Part shown: piece after piece, positions 1 to 5,594 of the stretch | Position numbering within the stretch: position 1 is the stretch's first letter | Layout: each line of letters begins with the position of its first letter | From: a candidate division NPL-UPA2 bacterium | GTDB lineage: Bacteria > NPL-UPA2 > JAGMAN01 | NCBI GenBank assembly: GCA_021129695.1 | Contig: JAJOKU010000040.1 | Span: 1 to 6,582, forward strand | Direction of reading: 5' to 3' | Length of the DNA: 6,582 bases | Made by a program: the position numbers and the translations under genes | The notes under the pieces: generated by a model | Database searches by the model: none | Told to the model about the DNA's origin: nothing | The model's input: only the letters and a program-made list of their open reading frames with translations

Positions 1-79
1 CACACTTTTGAGAACAGCCAAGTCAAAGAAAGACAAGCACTTAAATGAGAAAATGCTCTATACTTTACTATACTTCAAG

Positions 80-106
80 AAAAATCCTCACCCGCTTTTA
101 GCGGGT
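80..106 (-). terminator. Probable intrinsic terminator downstream of the TauE-family gene
   Basis: Read on the minus strand, ACCCGCT, a 3-base AAA loop and AGCGGGT (90-106) form a 7-base GC-rich stem. It is followed after GAGGA by a run of five Ts (80-84). It faces the same way as tauE and lies about 130 bases beyond its stop. The T-run is short and slightly displaced, so efficiency may be moderate. The rest of 1-237 shows no coding frame that I can support. Confidence 0.5.
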
Positions 107-148
107 TCGTCATAACCGTTTCTTACTGCCAGGAAAGGATTTTTCAGT

Positions 149-206
149 AGTCCAGGGAAGTTTTACTTGCAAAGCAGTACTGCTCCGCTGTATACTTTCC
201 TGGACT
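149..206. repeat. Long imperfect hairpin with a nested palindrome
   Basis: Arms of 13 bases, AGTCCAGGGAAGT (149-161) and ACTTTCCTGGACT (194-206), pair with a single G-T wobble. Within the 32-base loop is the perfect 12-base palindrome AGCAGTACTGCT (173-184). A third copy of the arm, CCAGGAAAG (129-137), could compete for the right arm. T-rich and A-rich runs flank it on the outside in the wrong order for a terminator on either strand. It may be a palindromic repeat element or the remnant of a tiny mobile element. Confidence 0.6.
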
Positions 207-217
207 GTAAAAAATGG

Positions 218-237
218 TGATATAACTTTCCATATCA
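218..237. repeat. Small inverted repeat immediately after the TauE-family stop
   Basis: TGATAT (218-223) and ATATCA (232-237) are 6-base arms around an 8-base loop, abutting the stop codon and including its tandem second TGA. It is AT-rich and weak, with no T-run after it, so it is at most a 3'-end stabilising hairpin. Confidence 0.3.
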
Positions 238-1164
238 TCAAAAAATTAAGGTCATGGCCAGTTTGAAGATGAGCATGATGGTCACCAACCAGGCGAGAAG
301 GGAAAAGGCATACCTTATATTAGCCCCTCTCAGCCTCCTGGTCAGCGTTGCCCCAAACTGAGCTCCTACCGAACCACCAAGGAGAACAGCGATAACCAGC
401 AGAATATCAACATTTCCCTTCAAGGCATGAGTGAGAGTACCATAACAGGCGGTAAAGACTATCTGTAATAAACTGGTTCCAATGGCTACTGTAGTTGGCA
501 CTCCCACTAAGTAAATTAAGGCAGGCATCATGACGAAACCTCCTCCAACCCCCAGGGAACCAGCCACCAGGCCAGTGAAAAAGCCGACAAGTAGAATTAT
601 CCAGATAGATATACTCTCAACTTGCGAGCGAGGAAGTGAAATAAGAGGTGGTAGATGAAAGTTTCTTGCCCAGCGCGATAAGGGGGAATGAACTTTCTCT
701 CCCGGAGAAGGTCTCCTCCTGGCTCTCCTGCTCTCTCTGAAAATCAAAGTGCCAATGGTAAAGAGAAGAACAATATAGGCAAGCGGGACAAAAAGGTCCA
801 GGGCAGGGATTGTCTTCCCCCAGAGATTAACTGAGGCAGTGAATTTCAGCCTCTCGATAATCCGCGCTCCAACCTCCACTCCCGGGACTAAGCCAAGGAC
901 CGTCAGAAAGGTAAGCTTATAATCTACATTCCCTAAGCTTCTATGGCGAATTGCTCCTGAGGTTGAAGTTCCCAGGATCTGGGCCAGGCCGCTCCCCACA
1001 GCCACATTATAGGGAATCCCAAAAAGAATGTTCGGCATTGGAGTCATCAGAAAACCGCCCCCCACTCCAAACAGCCCAACCAGAAATCCAACTACCAGGC
1101 CAAGCCCGGCCAGGGCTACCCCACTTACCTCCATATCTGGAACGGGCAAATAAACTCCGAACAT
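238..1164 (-). CDS. TauE/SafE-family (UPF0721) inner-membrane anion exporter
   Basis: This is an integral membrane protein of a family that includes putative exporters of sulfite, sulfoacetate or related organic anions. Its 308 residues contain the internal duplication typical of the family: half one has VGLFGVGGGFLMTP (29-42) and then SGLAQILGTSTSG (58-70); half two has AGSLGVGGGFVMMP (201-214) and then GTSLLQIVFTACYG (229-242). Hydrophobic stretches suggest about eight membrane helices, with a strongly basic loop (about 144-181, rich in Arg) between the halves that is likely cytoplasmic. It ends in two tandem TGA codons (235-240). The gene is 385 bases from moeA, behind a hairpin-rich leader, so it may be transcribed separately. 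The substrate cannot be assigned. Sulfite is possible, and a link to molybdenum enzymes of sulfur metabolism would be speculation. Confidence 0.92.
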   Translation of the reverse strand: MFGVYLPVPDMEVSGVALAGLGLVVGFLVGLFGVGGGFLMTPMPNILFGIPYNVAVGSGLAQILGTSTSGAIRHRSLGNVDYKLTFLTVLGLVPGVEVGARIIERLKFTASVNLWGKTIPALDLFVPLAYIVLLFTIGTLIFRESRRARRRPSPGEKVHSPLSRWARNFHLPPLISLPRSQVESISIWIILLVGFFTGLVAGSLGVGGGFVMMPALIYLVGVPTTVAIGTSLLQIVFTACYGTLTHALKGNVDILLVIAVLLGGSVGAQFGATLTRRLRGANIRYAFSLLAWLVTIMLIFKLAMTLIF

Positions 1165-1168
1165 TATT

Positions 1169-1174
1169 TCCTCT
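1169..1174 (-). promoter_or_regulatory. Shine-Dalgarno site of the TauE/SafE-family gene
   Basis: AGAGGA on the minus strand ends four bases before the ATG at 1164 and supports that start over the internal Met at residue 11. Confidence 0.75.
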
Positions 1175-1179
1175 AACCT

Positions 1180-1198
1180 GGATTACTTAAAGTAATCC
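1180..1198. repeat. Short perfect inverted repeat just before the TauE-family ribosome site
   Basis: GGATTACT and AGTAATCC (8-base arms, 3-base loop) lie five bases upstream of the AGAGGA ribosome site of the TauE-family gene. The symmetry would suit an operator or a small leader hairpin; the sequence does not say which. Confidence 0.5.
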
Positions 1199-1210
1199 AC
1201 CTCCCTAGCT

Positions 1211-1244
1211 CCCACTGCTTCGCTTTGCGAAGCAAAGCGGTGGG
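1211..1244. repeat. GC-rich palindromic element with two alternative stems
   Basis: Outer arms CCCAC (1211-1215) and GTGGG (1240-1244) flank two overlapping 8-base inverted repeats: TGCTTCGC/GCGAAGCA around TTT (1216-1234) and CGCTTTGC/GCAAAGCG around GAA (1221-1239). Only one of the two inner stems can form at a time. It lies 47 bases upstream of the TauE-family start on the minus strand, and no T-run follows it there. Confidence 0.65.
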
Positions 1245-1260
1245 GAAAGATTGCCCTGAG

Positions 1261-1309
1261 AAATGCAGAGCATTTCCAGGACTTAAGTCCTCGCAATCTT
1301 CCAGATTGC
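1261..1309. repeat. Three adjacent hairpins in the leader region of the TauE-family gene
   Basis: Three inverted repeats sit almost end to end: AAATGC/GCATTT with a 3-base loop (1261-1275), the perfect palindrome AGGACTTAAGTCCT (1278-1291), and GCAATCT/AGATTGC with a 3-base loop (1293-1309). A further AGATTGC at 1248-1254 could also pair with 1293-1299, which would enclose the first two hairpins and exclude the third. The function is unknown; this could be a structured RNA leader of the downstream gene or a degenerate palindromic repeat. Confidence 0.6.
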
Positions 1310-1365
1310 AGAGGGCGGGATAGCCCACCTTGCCCCAATTTCAAGAAGGGTATCAATAATGCGGG

Positions 1366-1479
1366 CTAATGCGAATCGGGCATCTCGGACCCAAAGAACT
1401 TGCTCAACAGCTTTGCCAGGAGCCCAACAAGAAGTCCTATGGCTACTGGAATTATCAAGCACAACACTACATAGAGCAT
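1366..1479 (-). CDS. Possible small single-pass membrane protein downstream of moeA
   Basis: This 37-residue frame starts MLYVVLCLIIPVAIGLLVGL and continues into a basic segment (AKLLSKFFG), ending in a short acidic tail at a TAG. That is one clear membrane helix followed by a positive flank, a common small-membrane-protein layout. The ATG at 1479 lacks a good ribosome site. The same frame stays open upstream to 1554, giving a hydrophilic lead (such as FISQLTKDTRPDLPG) with no ATG, GTG or TTG. Only rare starts such as the ATT at 1545, four bases after the moeA stop and seven bases after an AAGG, could use it. I do not recognise the protein. It could be a real coupled small gene, the remnant of a longer gene that lost its start, or chance. 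Confidence 0.35.
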   Translation of the reverse strand: MLYVVLCLIIPVAIGLLVGLLAKLLSKFFGSEMPDSH

Positions 1480-1549
1480 GGATGGCTGCAGTCCAGGCAG
1501 GTCTGGACGAGTGTCCTTAGTGAGCTGAGAAATGAATTTTAAAATAACC

Positions 1550-2764
1550 TTACCTTAACTTTTCCTCTCTATTCAGAACCTCTACGTTTTCCCCGATCTC
1601 AATGAAGCCGTTGGCAAAGGCTAAGGAGGTGATGGCACTGGAGCCTTTGCTGACGGGAGAAGCCCACTCCCTCCCCTGGAGCCTCACCGGCAGAAACTCA
1701 AATCGGCCAATGGTGGAGGCTACTTTGCGGGAAAGTTTAGCTTCTATGTATCTTGGTTCTTTTTTGCCTTCTCTCATTTTCATGAGAAGTGGTTCAATGA
1801 GAATATAGTAATTGGAGAGAGCGGACATGGGATAGCCGGGCAGACCAAGAACCAATTTCCCTTGAACCGTCCCCACCATAGTTGGCTTCCCCGGCTTAAC
1901 GGCAATGCCGTGGATTAGAAGCTCCCCTAAATCTTCAATTACCTCACCCACCAAGTCGCCTCCTCCCAAGGAAGAGCCCCCGGAGAGTAAGACCAGGTCA
2001 GCCGATTTTACCCCTTCAAGAATTTTCTCCTTAAGTGATTGAATATCGTCTTTAGCTAAACCTAAATTTATAACCTCACAGTTCTCTTTCCTTAAAGCGG
2101 CCTCAATCGTCCAGTAATTGATATCGTAGACCTTGCCGGGAGTCAATCTTTCACCCAGGCCTAAAATTTCTTCTCCAGTAGAAAGAATGCCCACTTTTAC
2201 TCCTCTTCTCACCGCTATATTTTTTCTCCCCAGAGCCGCTAAGACGCCGATGTGGCCGGGTTCCAGGACTGTCCCCTTTGAAAGGACAGTTTTACCTTTC
2301 TCAATATCCGAGCCCACTTCCACCACATTTGCTCCCGGAGCCACACTTCTGTGGATCTTGACTTCATTTTCACTCTTACGTGTCTGTTCAGTATACTCAA
2401 CCATAACTACGGCGTCTGCCCCTTGCGGGAGGGGAGCTCCGGTGGCAATCTCAAAGCATTCTCCCCGGCCAATGGGTCTTTCTGGCACCATCCCCGGCTC
2501 AATTGAGCCAAGAAGTCCTAAGGTAATCGGCCGGGAATCAGTAGCCTCAAAGGTATCCTCAGCCCTAACCGCATAACTATCCATAGCTGATTTTACGAAA
2601 TGGGGCACGTTGATCTCGGCTTTAACATCTTCAGCCAGGACAAAGCCCATTGCTTGGCCGAGGCTCACTTCCATGGACTCTACCTGAGGAGCGTGCTTAA
2701 AGAGAATCTCCCTCGCCTCTTCCAAAGAGACTAATTTTCCAAATCCCGCCTTTATCTTAGCCAT
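1550..2764 (-). CDS. moeA: Molybdopterin molybdotransferase MoeA
   Basis: MoeA inserts molybdate into adenylylated molybdopterin, the last common step of molybdenum cofactor synthesis, in the cytoplasm and usually as a dimer. The 404 residues match the family length. AMDSYAVRAED (60-70) carries Asp62, equivalent to the essential Asp59 of E. coli MoeA; ATGAPLPQGADAVV (107-120) follows. ILSTGEEI (193-200), SGGSSLGGGD (261-270), GIAVKPGKPT (286-295) and GLPGYPMSAL (307-316) form the MoaB/Mog-like molybdopterin-binding domain, and residues from about 338 form the small C-terminal beta domain. The start is ATG at 2764 with a weak AGAAG eight bases upstream, inside the extended glycosyltransferase frame, so coupled translation is likely. 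The stop is TAA. No other cofactor gene is nearby. It could serve a molybdenum or tungsten enzyme; the metal cannot be told from sequence. Confidence 0.95.
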   Translation of the reverse strand: MAKIKAGFGKLVSLEEAREILFKHAPQVESMEVSLGQAMGFVLAEDVKAEINVPHFVKSAMDSYAVRAEDTFEATDSRPITLGLLGSIEPGMVPERPIGRGECFEIATGAPLPQGADAVVMVEYTEQTRKSENEVKIHRSVAPGANVVEVGSDIEKGKTVLSKGTVLEPGHIGVLAALGRKNIAVRRGVKVGILSTGEEILGLGERLTPGKVYDINYWTIEAALRKENCEVINLGLAKDDIQSLKEKILEGVKSADLVLLSGGSSLGGGDLVGEVIEDLGELLIHGIAVKPGKPTMVGTVQGKLVLGLPGYPMSALSNYYILIEPLLMKMREGKKEPRYIEAKLSRKVASTIGRFEFLPVRLQGREWASPVSKGSSAITSLAFANGFIEIGENVEVLNREEKLR

Positions 2765-2817
2765 AACTCGATCTTCTGCTCAACCTCGTCTACAGAAATG
2801 AGGTCAAGGCATCTCTA
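2752..2817 (-). other. In-frame TAG plus conserved C-terminal tail of the glycosyltransferase, overlapping moeA
   Basis: Reading on past the TAG (2815-2817) in the same frame gives RCLDLISVDEVEQKI, then ELWLR and TAA at 2752-2754. A cysteine followed by a hydrophobic-polar stretch and a helix of the form 'I-S-x-x-x-V' is the usual end of GT9 proteins, where it pairs with the CxxC cysteines just upstream. The tail would bring the protein to about 328-330 residues, normal for the family, and would overlap the moeA start by 13 bases. The coding reading of this tail is thus well supported; whether it is translated is not known. Confidence 0.7.
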
Positions 2818-3738
2818 CCCCTCACAGGTGGCAAGTTGCTGAGAAGAGCAGGGAGAACAATCAATCTCGCTTCTAAGGACAGCTACCCGCCTGCCTCGTG
2901 GACCCCAGAGGTCAGGATTAGAAGGACCAAAGAGGGCCACCGTAGGCGTGCCAATGGCTGCCGCCAGGTGAGTTATCCCGGAATCGTTACCGAGGAAGAG
3001 GGGGCATCTTTCCAGTATAGCGCCCAGGTGGATAAGGCCGAGGTCCTTAATTAGAAGTGGCTTCTCAGATCTCACCAGACTCATTACTTCGCTCGCCGTG
3101 CGACTATCTGCCTCCCCCTGAATAAGGAGCACCTTGGTCTTATGCCGAGAAGCTACCCAGTCGCTCACTTGAGCGAACTTTTCCTCTGCCCACCTTTTCT
3201 TCTCTCCTCCACTTCCCGGATGGATAGCCACTACTGAGTCAAGACGGTGTTTGACCCAGAACTGGGAAGCCCAATGCCGCTGTCCGTCATTGAGGATAAC
3301 CCTTGGAATGGTATCGGCACCGTCTGCCCCAAGTGGCTTCAAGGCTTCCAGTAGGTGCGAAGCCGCGTGCTGATGGTTTCCGTCGGAAGGAATCGGCCTA
3401 CCCGTCAATATCCGGGCACTGGTAGCCCTTCGGAGGTTACGCAGGAAGATAGAATCTGGGTCGGAAAGATATGATACCACCAGGTGAAATCTGCGGAAAT
3501 AATCGATAAGCCTTAACGGCAATTCCCCATTCTTTAAAAAGAATGGAGCAAGCTCGGCTTGATCAATAGAGCTTATTTTATCAACATAAGTTTCTGCTAA
3601 GGTGGCCATGGAATGGTAGCCCATTATTTCTAGATGAGCCTTAGGGTAGTGGCCACGAAGGAAAGTAATAGCTGGTAAGGTGAGAATGAAATCCCCAAGA
3701 GCCCCACCTCGAATTACCAGAATCCGACTGATTTTCAT
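2815..3738 (-). CDS. Glycosyltransferase family 9 (heptosyltransferase-like), ended early by an in-frame TAG
   Basis: GT9 enzymes transfer heptose or related sugars from ADP-sugars to the lipopolysaccharide core on the inner face of the membrane. In the 309-residue frame counted from the TTG at 3744, RGGALGDFILTLPAI (12-26) is the N-terminal family motif, AIHPGSGGEKKRW (173-185) starts the second Rossmann domain, and GNDSGITHLAAAIG (252-265) followed by ALFGPSNPDLWGPRG (270-284) is the nucleotide-sugar binding block. CSPC (296-299) and Cys307 form part of the cysteine-rich tail. The start is either this TTG, overlapping the upstream TGA, or the ATG at 3738, giving MKISRILVIRGG; I prefer the ATG because it fits the usual short N-terminus. 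No clear ribosome site is seen, so coupling to the upstream gene is likely. The TAG at 2815-2817 falls about 20 codons short of the expected end (see the next entry). The acceptor sugar cannot be predicted. Confidence 0.88.
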   Translation of the reverse strand: MKISRILVIRGGALGDFILTLPAITFLRGHYPKAHLEIMGYHSMATLAETYVDKISSIDQAELAPFFLKNGELPLRLIDYFRRFHLVVSYLSDPDSIFLRNLRRATSARILTGRPIPSDGNHQHAASHLLEALKPLGADGADTIPRVILNDGQRHWASQFWVKHRLDSVVAIHPGSGGEKKRWAEEKFAQVSDWVASRHKTKVLLIQGEADSRTASEVMSLVRSEKPLLIKDLGLIHLGAILERCPLFLGNDSGITHLAAAIGTPTVALFGPSNPDLWGPRGRRVAVLRSEIDCSPCSSQQLATCEG

Positions 3739-3740
3739 TC

Positions 3741-4262
3741 TCAATGCAAACTTAGAATTTGCCTTAGTTCATCCTTTAAAAGCTGAAGGGCTTCTCTAAC
3801 TTCGGGGCTCATCTCTTCACCTAACTTAGTTCTTCCCGGTTGGATAGCTAACAAGAAAATATCTGCAGGCGTCTCCTTCCTTAAATAGTCCATAAAAAGA
3901 GACAGAGATGCATTATGGGTGGATATCCCTTCCCCCTTAATATCTTCCGCTTCAAAGAGTCTCATCTCACCAGGCCGGGCGCAGAACTGAGCGCTGTCAA
4001 CAATCAGGATGGTCTCTGGCTTAAACTCAGTAATGGGAGCAAGATGATTTTCTGGCGCCTGGCCACAGTCAAAAAATTGATACTCCCTCCTTGATGCAGG
4101 TTGCCTGCTGTGAAGTAGTTGGCAGTTTATAGTTGATGCTTCATGGCCCATCTTAAGCATTTTTATAAGTGATGGGCCAGCCCCATCATCCCCTCTCATG
4201 CAGTTGCCCACCCCGACAATGGCTACCCTTCCCTTAATCCGCCTGCTCAGCTCCTCGAACAT
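3741..4262 (-). CDS. HycI-family [NiFe]-hydrogenase maturation protease with a 14-residue insertion
   Basis: Members of this family cut the C-terminal peptide from a [NiFe]-hydrogenase large subunit after nickel insertion; HycI-like ones serve group 3/4 (formate-hydrogenlyase-like) enzymes. The protein has 173 residues against 156 in E. coli HycI. GVGNCMRGDDGAGP (17-30) is the family signature; Asp26, Asp89 (LIVDS) and His116 (STHN) match the three nickel-sensing positions D16, D62 and H90 of E. coli HycI. DCGQAPEN (65-72) and FLLAIQPGR (136-144) are also typical of HycI rather than HyaD/HoxW. Residues about 44-57 (TINCQLLHSRQPAS) are extra compared with E. coli HycI and are treated as a finding. 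The gene sits five bases after the aminotransferase stop and touches the glycosyltransferase start. No hydrogenase structural gene is in the window, so its target is encoded elsewhere. Confidence 0.9.
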   Translation of the reverse strand: MFEELSRRIKGRVAIVGVGNCMRGDDGAGPSLIKMLKMGHEASTINCQLLHSRQPASRREYQFFDCGQAPENHLAPITEFKPETILIVDSAQFCARPGEMRLFEAEDIKGEGISTHNASLSLFMDYLRKETPADIFLLAIQPGRTKLGEEMSPEVREALQLLKDELRQILSLH

Positions 4263-4264
4263 TT

Positions 4265-4269
4265 TCCTT
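4265..4269 (-). promoter_or_regulatory. Shine-Dalgarno site of the hydrogenase protease, overlapping the upstream stop codon
   Basis: AAGGA on the minus strand overlaps the TAA of the aminotransferase gene (4268-4270) and lies two bases before the ATG at 4262, or a few more depending on which bases pair. The overlap of stop and ribosome site points to coupled translation. Confidence 0.6.
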
Positions 4270-5458
4270 AAATCCTATTCATCACCTTTTCTATGTTGTC
4301 AAGTCCTTTAATAATGTTTTCCAGGGAAGTGGCATAAGAGAGCCGAAGGTAACCATCCCGTCCGAAGGCAGAGCCGGGGACAACGGCGACTTTTGCCTCA
4401 GTTAAGAGGAGTTCTGCTAGAGAGGAGGAGTCGCTAATGCGGTGTCCGTTGAAGCTCTTTCCCAGTACTGCGGACACATTTGGAAAGACATAGAAGGCAC
4501 CTTGAGGTTTCAGGCAAGAGAATCCTCTTATGCTGTTTAATCTCTCCACCATGTAGTCTCTGCGTTTTCTAAACTCAGTTACCATTTCCTTCACTGGTTC
4601 CTGCCCGGCGGAAATAGCCCGTAGGGCTGCCCTCTGGGCTATAGAATCCGGATTTGAGGTGCTATGGCTCTGGAGCCTTGACATCGCCTCTATGATATCA
4701 TCGGGAGCGGCCGCATAGCCTATCCTCCAACCAGTCATTGAATAAGCTTTAGAGACTCCGTTTACCACTATGGTTAGTTCCTTTATCCTGAGATTCAGAG
4801 AAGCAATACTCGTGTGCCTTGCCTCATCGTATATGATCTTCTCATATATCTCATCTGAGATAACATAGATTTTCTTCTCCACGGCCACTTCCGCTATTGC
4901 CTCTAACTCTTCCCTGGGATAGACAGCTCCGGTTGGATTACTCGGACTGTTTAGAATGAGAAGTTTCGTCCTCTTGGTTATGCTCTTAGAGAGTAACTCG
5001 GCCGTCAGTTTAAAGCCATTCTCCTCCTCTGTTTTAACTATTACTGGGCTCGCCCCGGATAACTTTATCTGTTCAGGGTAACTTACCCAGTAAGGCGATG
5101 GCAGGATGACCCCATCGCCTTCTTCACAGATGACCTGGATAGCATTGTATAGAGAATGTTTTGCCCCACAGGAGACGATTATCTGGGATGGTGCATAATC
5201 AAGCCCGTTATCCTCATTGAATTTCTTGCAGATAGCCTCCTTTAACTGCTGGATGCCTGAAGCTGGAGTATATTTTGTGAATCCCTTATCCATTGCCCTT
5301 TTTGCTTCTTCCTTGATATGTTCTGGGGTATCGAAATCTGGCTCTCCAGCTGCAAATCCAATTACATCAACACCCTCTGCTTTCATGGCTTTGGCCTTAG
5401 CGGTTATGGCTAAGGTAGCGGAGGGGCTGATTAAAGTCACTCTTTTTGATAAAGACAT
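4268..5458 (-). CDS. Class I/II pyridoxal-phosphate aminotransferase, aspartate/prephenate type
   Basis: This cytoplasmic PLP enzyme moves an amino group between an amino acid (most likely aspartate or glutamate, possibly prephenate/arogenate) and a 2-oxoacid. Its 396 residues are typical of the subgroup Ib aspartate aminotransferases. Visible landmarks are GFAAGEPDFDTP (34-45), SCGAKHSLYN with Lys100 (the position that contacts the distal carboxylate in subgroup Ib enzymes), SPSNPTG with Asn174, SDEIYEKI with Asp202 and Tyr205, and SKAYSMTGWRIGY with the Schiff-base Lys237. YLRLSYA contains Arg372, expected to bind the substrate alpha-carboxylate. The start follows AGGAGA and the stop is TAA. 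The hydrogenase protease gene begins five bases later, which suggests co-transcription. Fold and catalytic class are certain; the exact substrate cannot be decided here, so I give no gene symbol. Confidence 0.93.
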   Translation of the reverse strand: MSLSKRVTLISPSATLAITAKAKAMKAEGVDVIGFAAGEPDFDTPEHIKEEAKRAMDKGFTKYTPASGIQQLKEAICKKFNEDNGLDYAPSQIIVSCGAKHSLYNAIQVICEEGDGVILPSPYWVSYPEQIKLSGASPVIVKTEEENGFKLTAELLSKSITKRTKLLILNSPSNPTGAVYPREELEAIAEVAVEKKIYVISDEIYEKIIYDEARHTSIASLNLRIKELTIVVNGVSKAYSMTGWRIGYAAAPDDIIEAMSRLQSHSTSNPDSIAQRAALRAISAGQEPVKEMVTEFRKRRDYMVERLNSIRGFSCLKPQGAFYVFPNVSAVLGKSFNGHRISDSSSLAELLLTEAKVAVVPGSAFGRDGYLRLSYATSLENIIKGLDNIEKVMNRI

Positions 5459-5462
5459 AGTA

Positions 5463-5468
5463 TCTCCT
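5463..5468 (-). promoter_or_regulatory. Shine-Dalgarno site of the aminotransferase gene
   Basis: AGGAGA read on the minus strand ends four bases before the ATG at 5458. It is the strongest ribosome binding site in the window and fixes the start of the aminotransferase. Confidence 0.85.
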
Positions 5469-5500
5469 GAAATTAGCGTGTCTTCGGCACGAGCCTGTAG

Positions 5501-5567
5501 GGGTCGGATTTACTTGTCCTGCCTGTCCTGAGCGCAGTCGAAGGAAGCCTGTCGAAGGGTCCGACCC
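5501..5567. repeat. REP-like palindromic element between purC and the aminotransferase gene
   Basis: Perfect 8-base arms GGGTCGGA (5501-5508) and TCCGACCC (5560-5567) enclose about 50 bases. The interior holds repeated CCTGTC/CCTG units and two copies of GTCGAAGG (5537-5544 and 5551-5558), with CCTGAGCGCAGTCGAAGG in between. An outer pair, CCTGTAG (5494-5500) and CTACAGG (5595-5601), brackets the element and includes the purC stop codon. Interiors with CCTTCGAC and CTCAGGACAGG resemble short intergenic palindromic repeats that I recall as common in many environmental bacterial genomes; that likeness is from memory, not from a search. No T-run follows the stem on the minus strand, so it does not look like an intrinsic terminator, though it could stabilise or pause the transcript between the two genes. 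Confidence 0.7.
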
Positions 5568-5594
5568 GCCGGGCTTGACTTTAAAAGGACTTTT

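Noticed and set aside
149..206. Intrinsic terminator at the long hairpin
   Set aside because: No T-run follows the stem on either strand; the T-rich side precedes it on the plus strand and A-rich sequence follows.
951..1190. 79-codon plus-strand open frame opposite the TauE-family gene
   Set aside because: Antisense shadow of a strong membrane-protein gene; low-complexity hydrophilic composition and no ribosome site of note.
1190..1330. T-box or known riboswitch upstream of the TauE-family gene
   Set aside because: No T-box motif, specifier arm or conserved core of a familiar riboswitch is visible; only simple hairpins.
1320..1344. Possible promoter for the TauE-family gene (TTGAAA about 16 bases before TATCCC on the minus strand)
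   Set aside because: The -35-like box is fair, but the -10 box matches only the first three bases of the consensus, so I cannot support it.
2133..2576. 147-codon plus-strand open frame opposite moeA
   Set aside because: It lies entirely antisense to the well-supported moeA gene, is rich in Pro and Ser in the way antisense frames often are, and shows no recognisable motif.
2836..3054. 72-codon plus-strand open frame opposite the glycosyltransferase
   Set aside because: Antisense to conserved GT9 motifs with no family resemblance.
5217..5531. 104-codon plus-strand open frame opposite the aminotransferase
   Set aside because: It is antisense to the conserved N-terminal part of the aminotransferase and runs on into the palindromic spacer; no motif seen.
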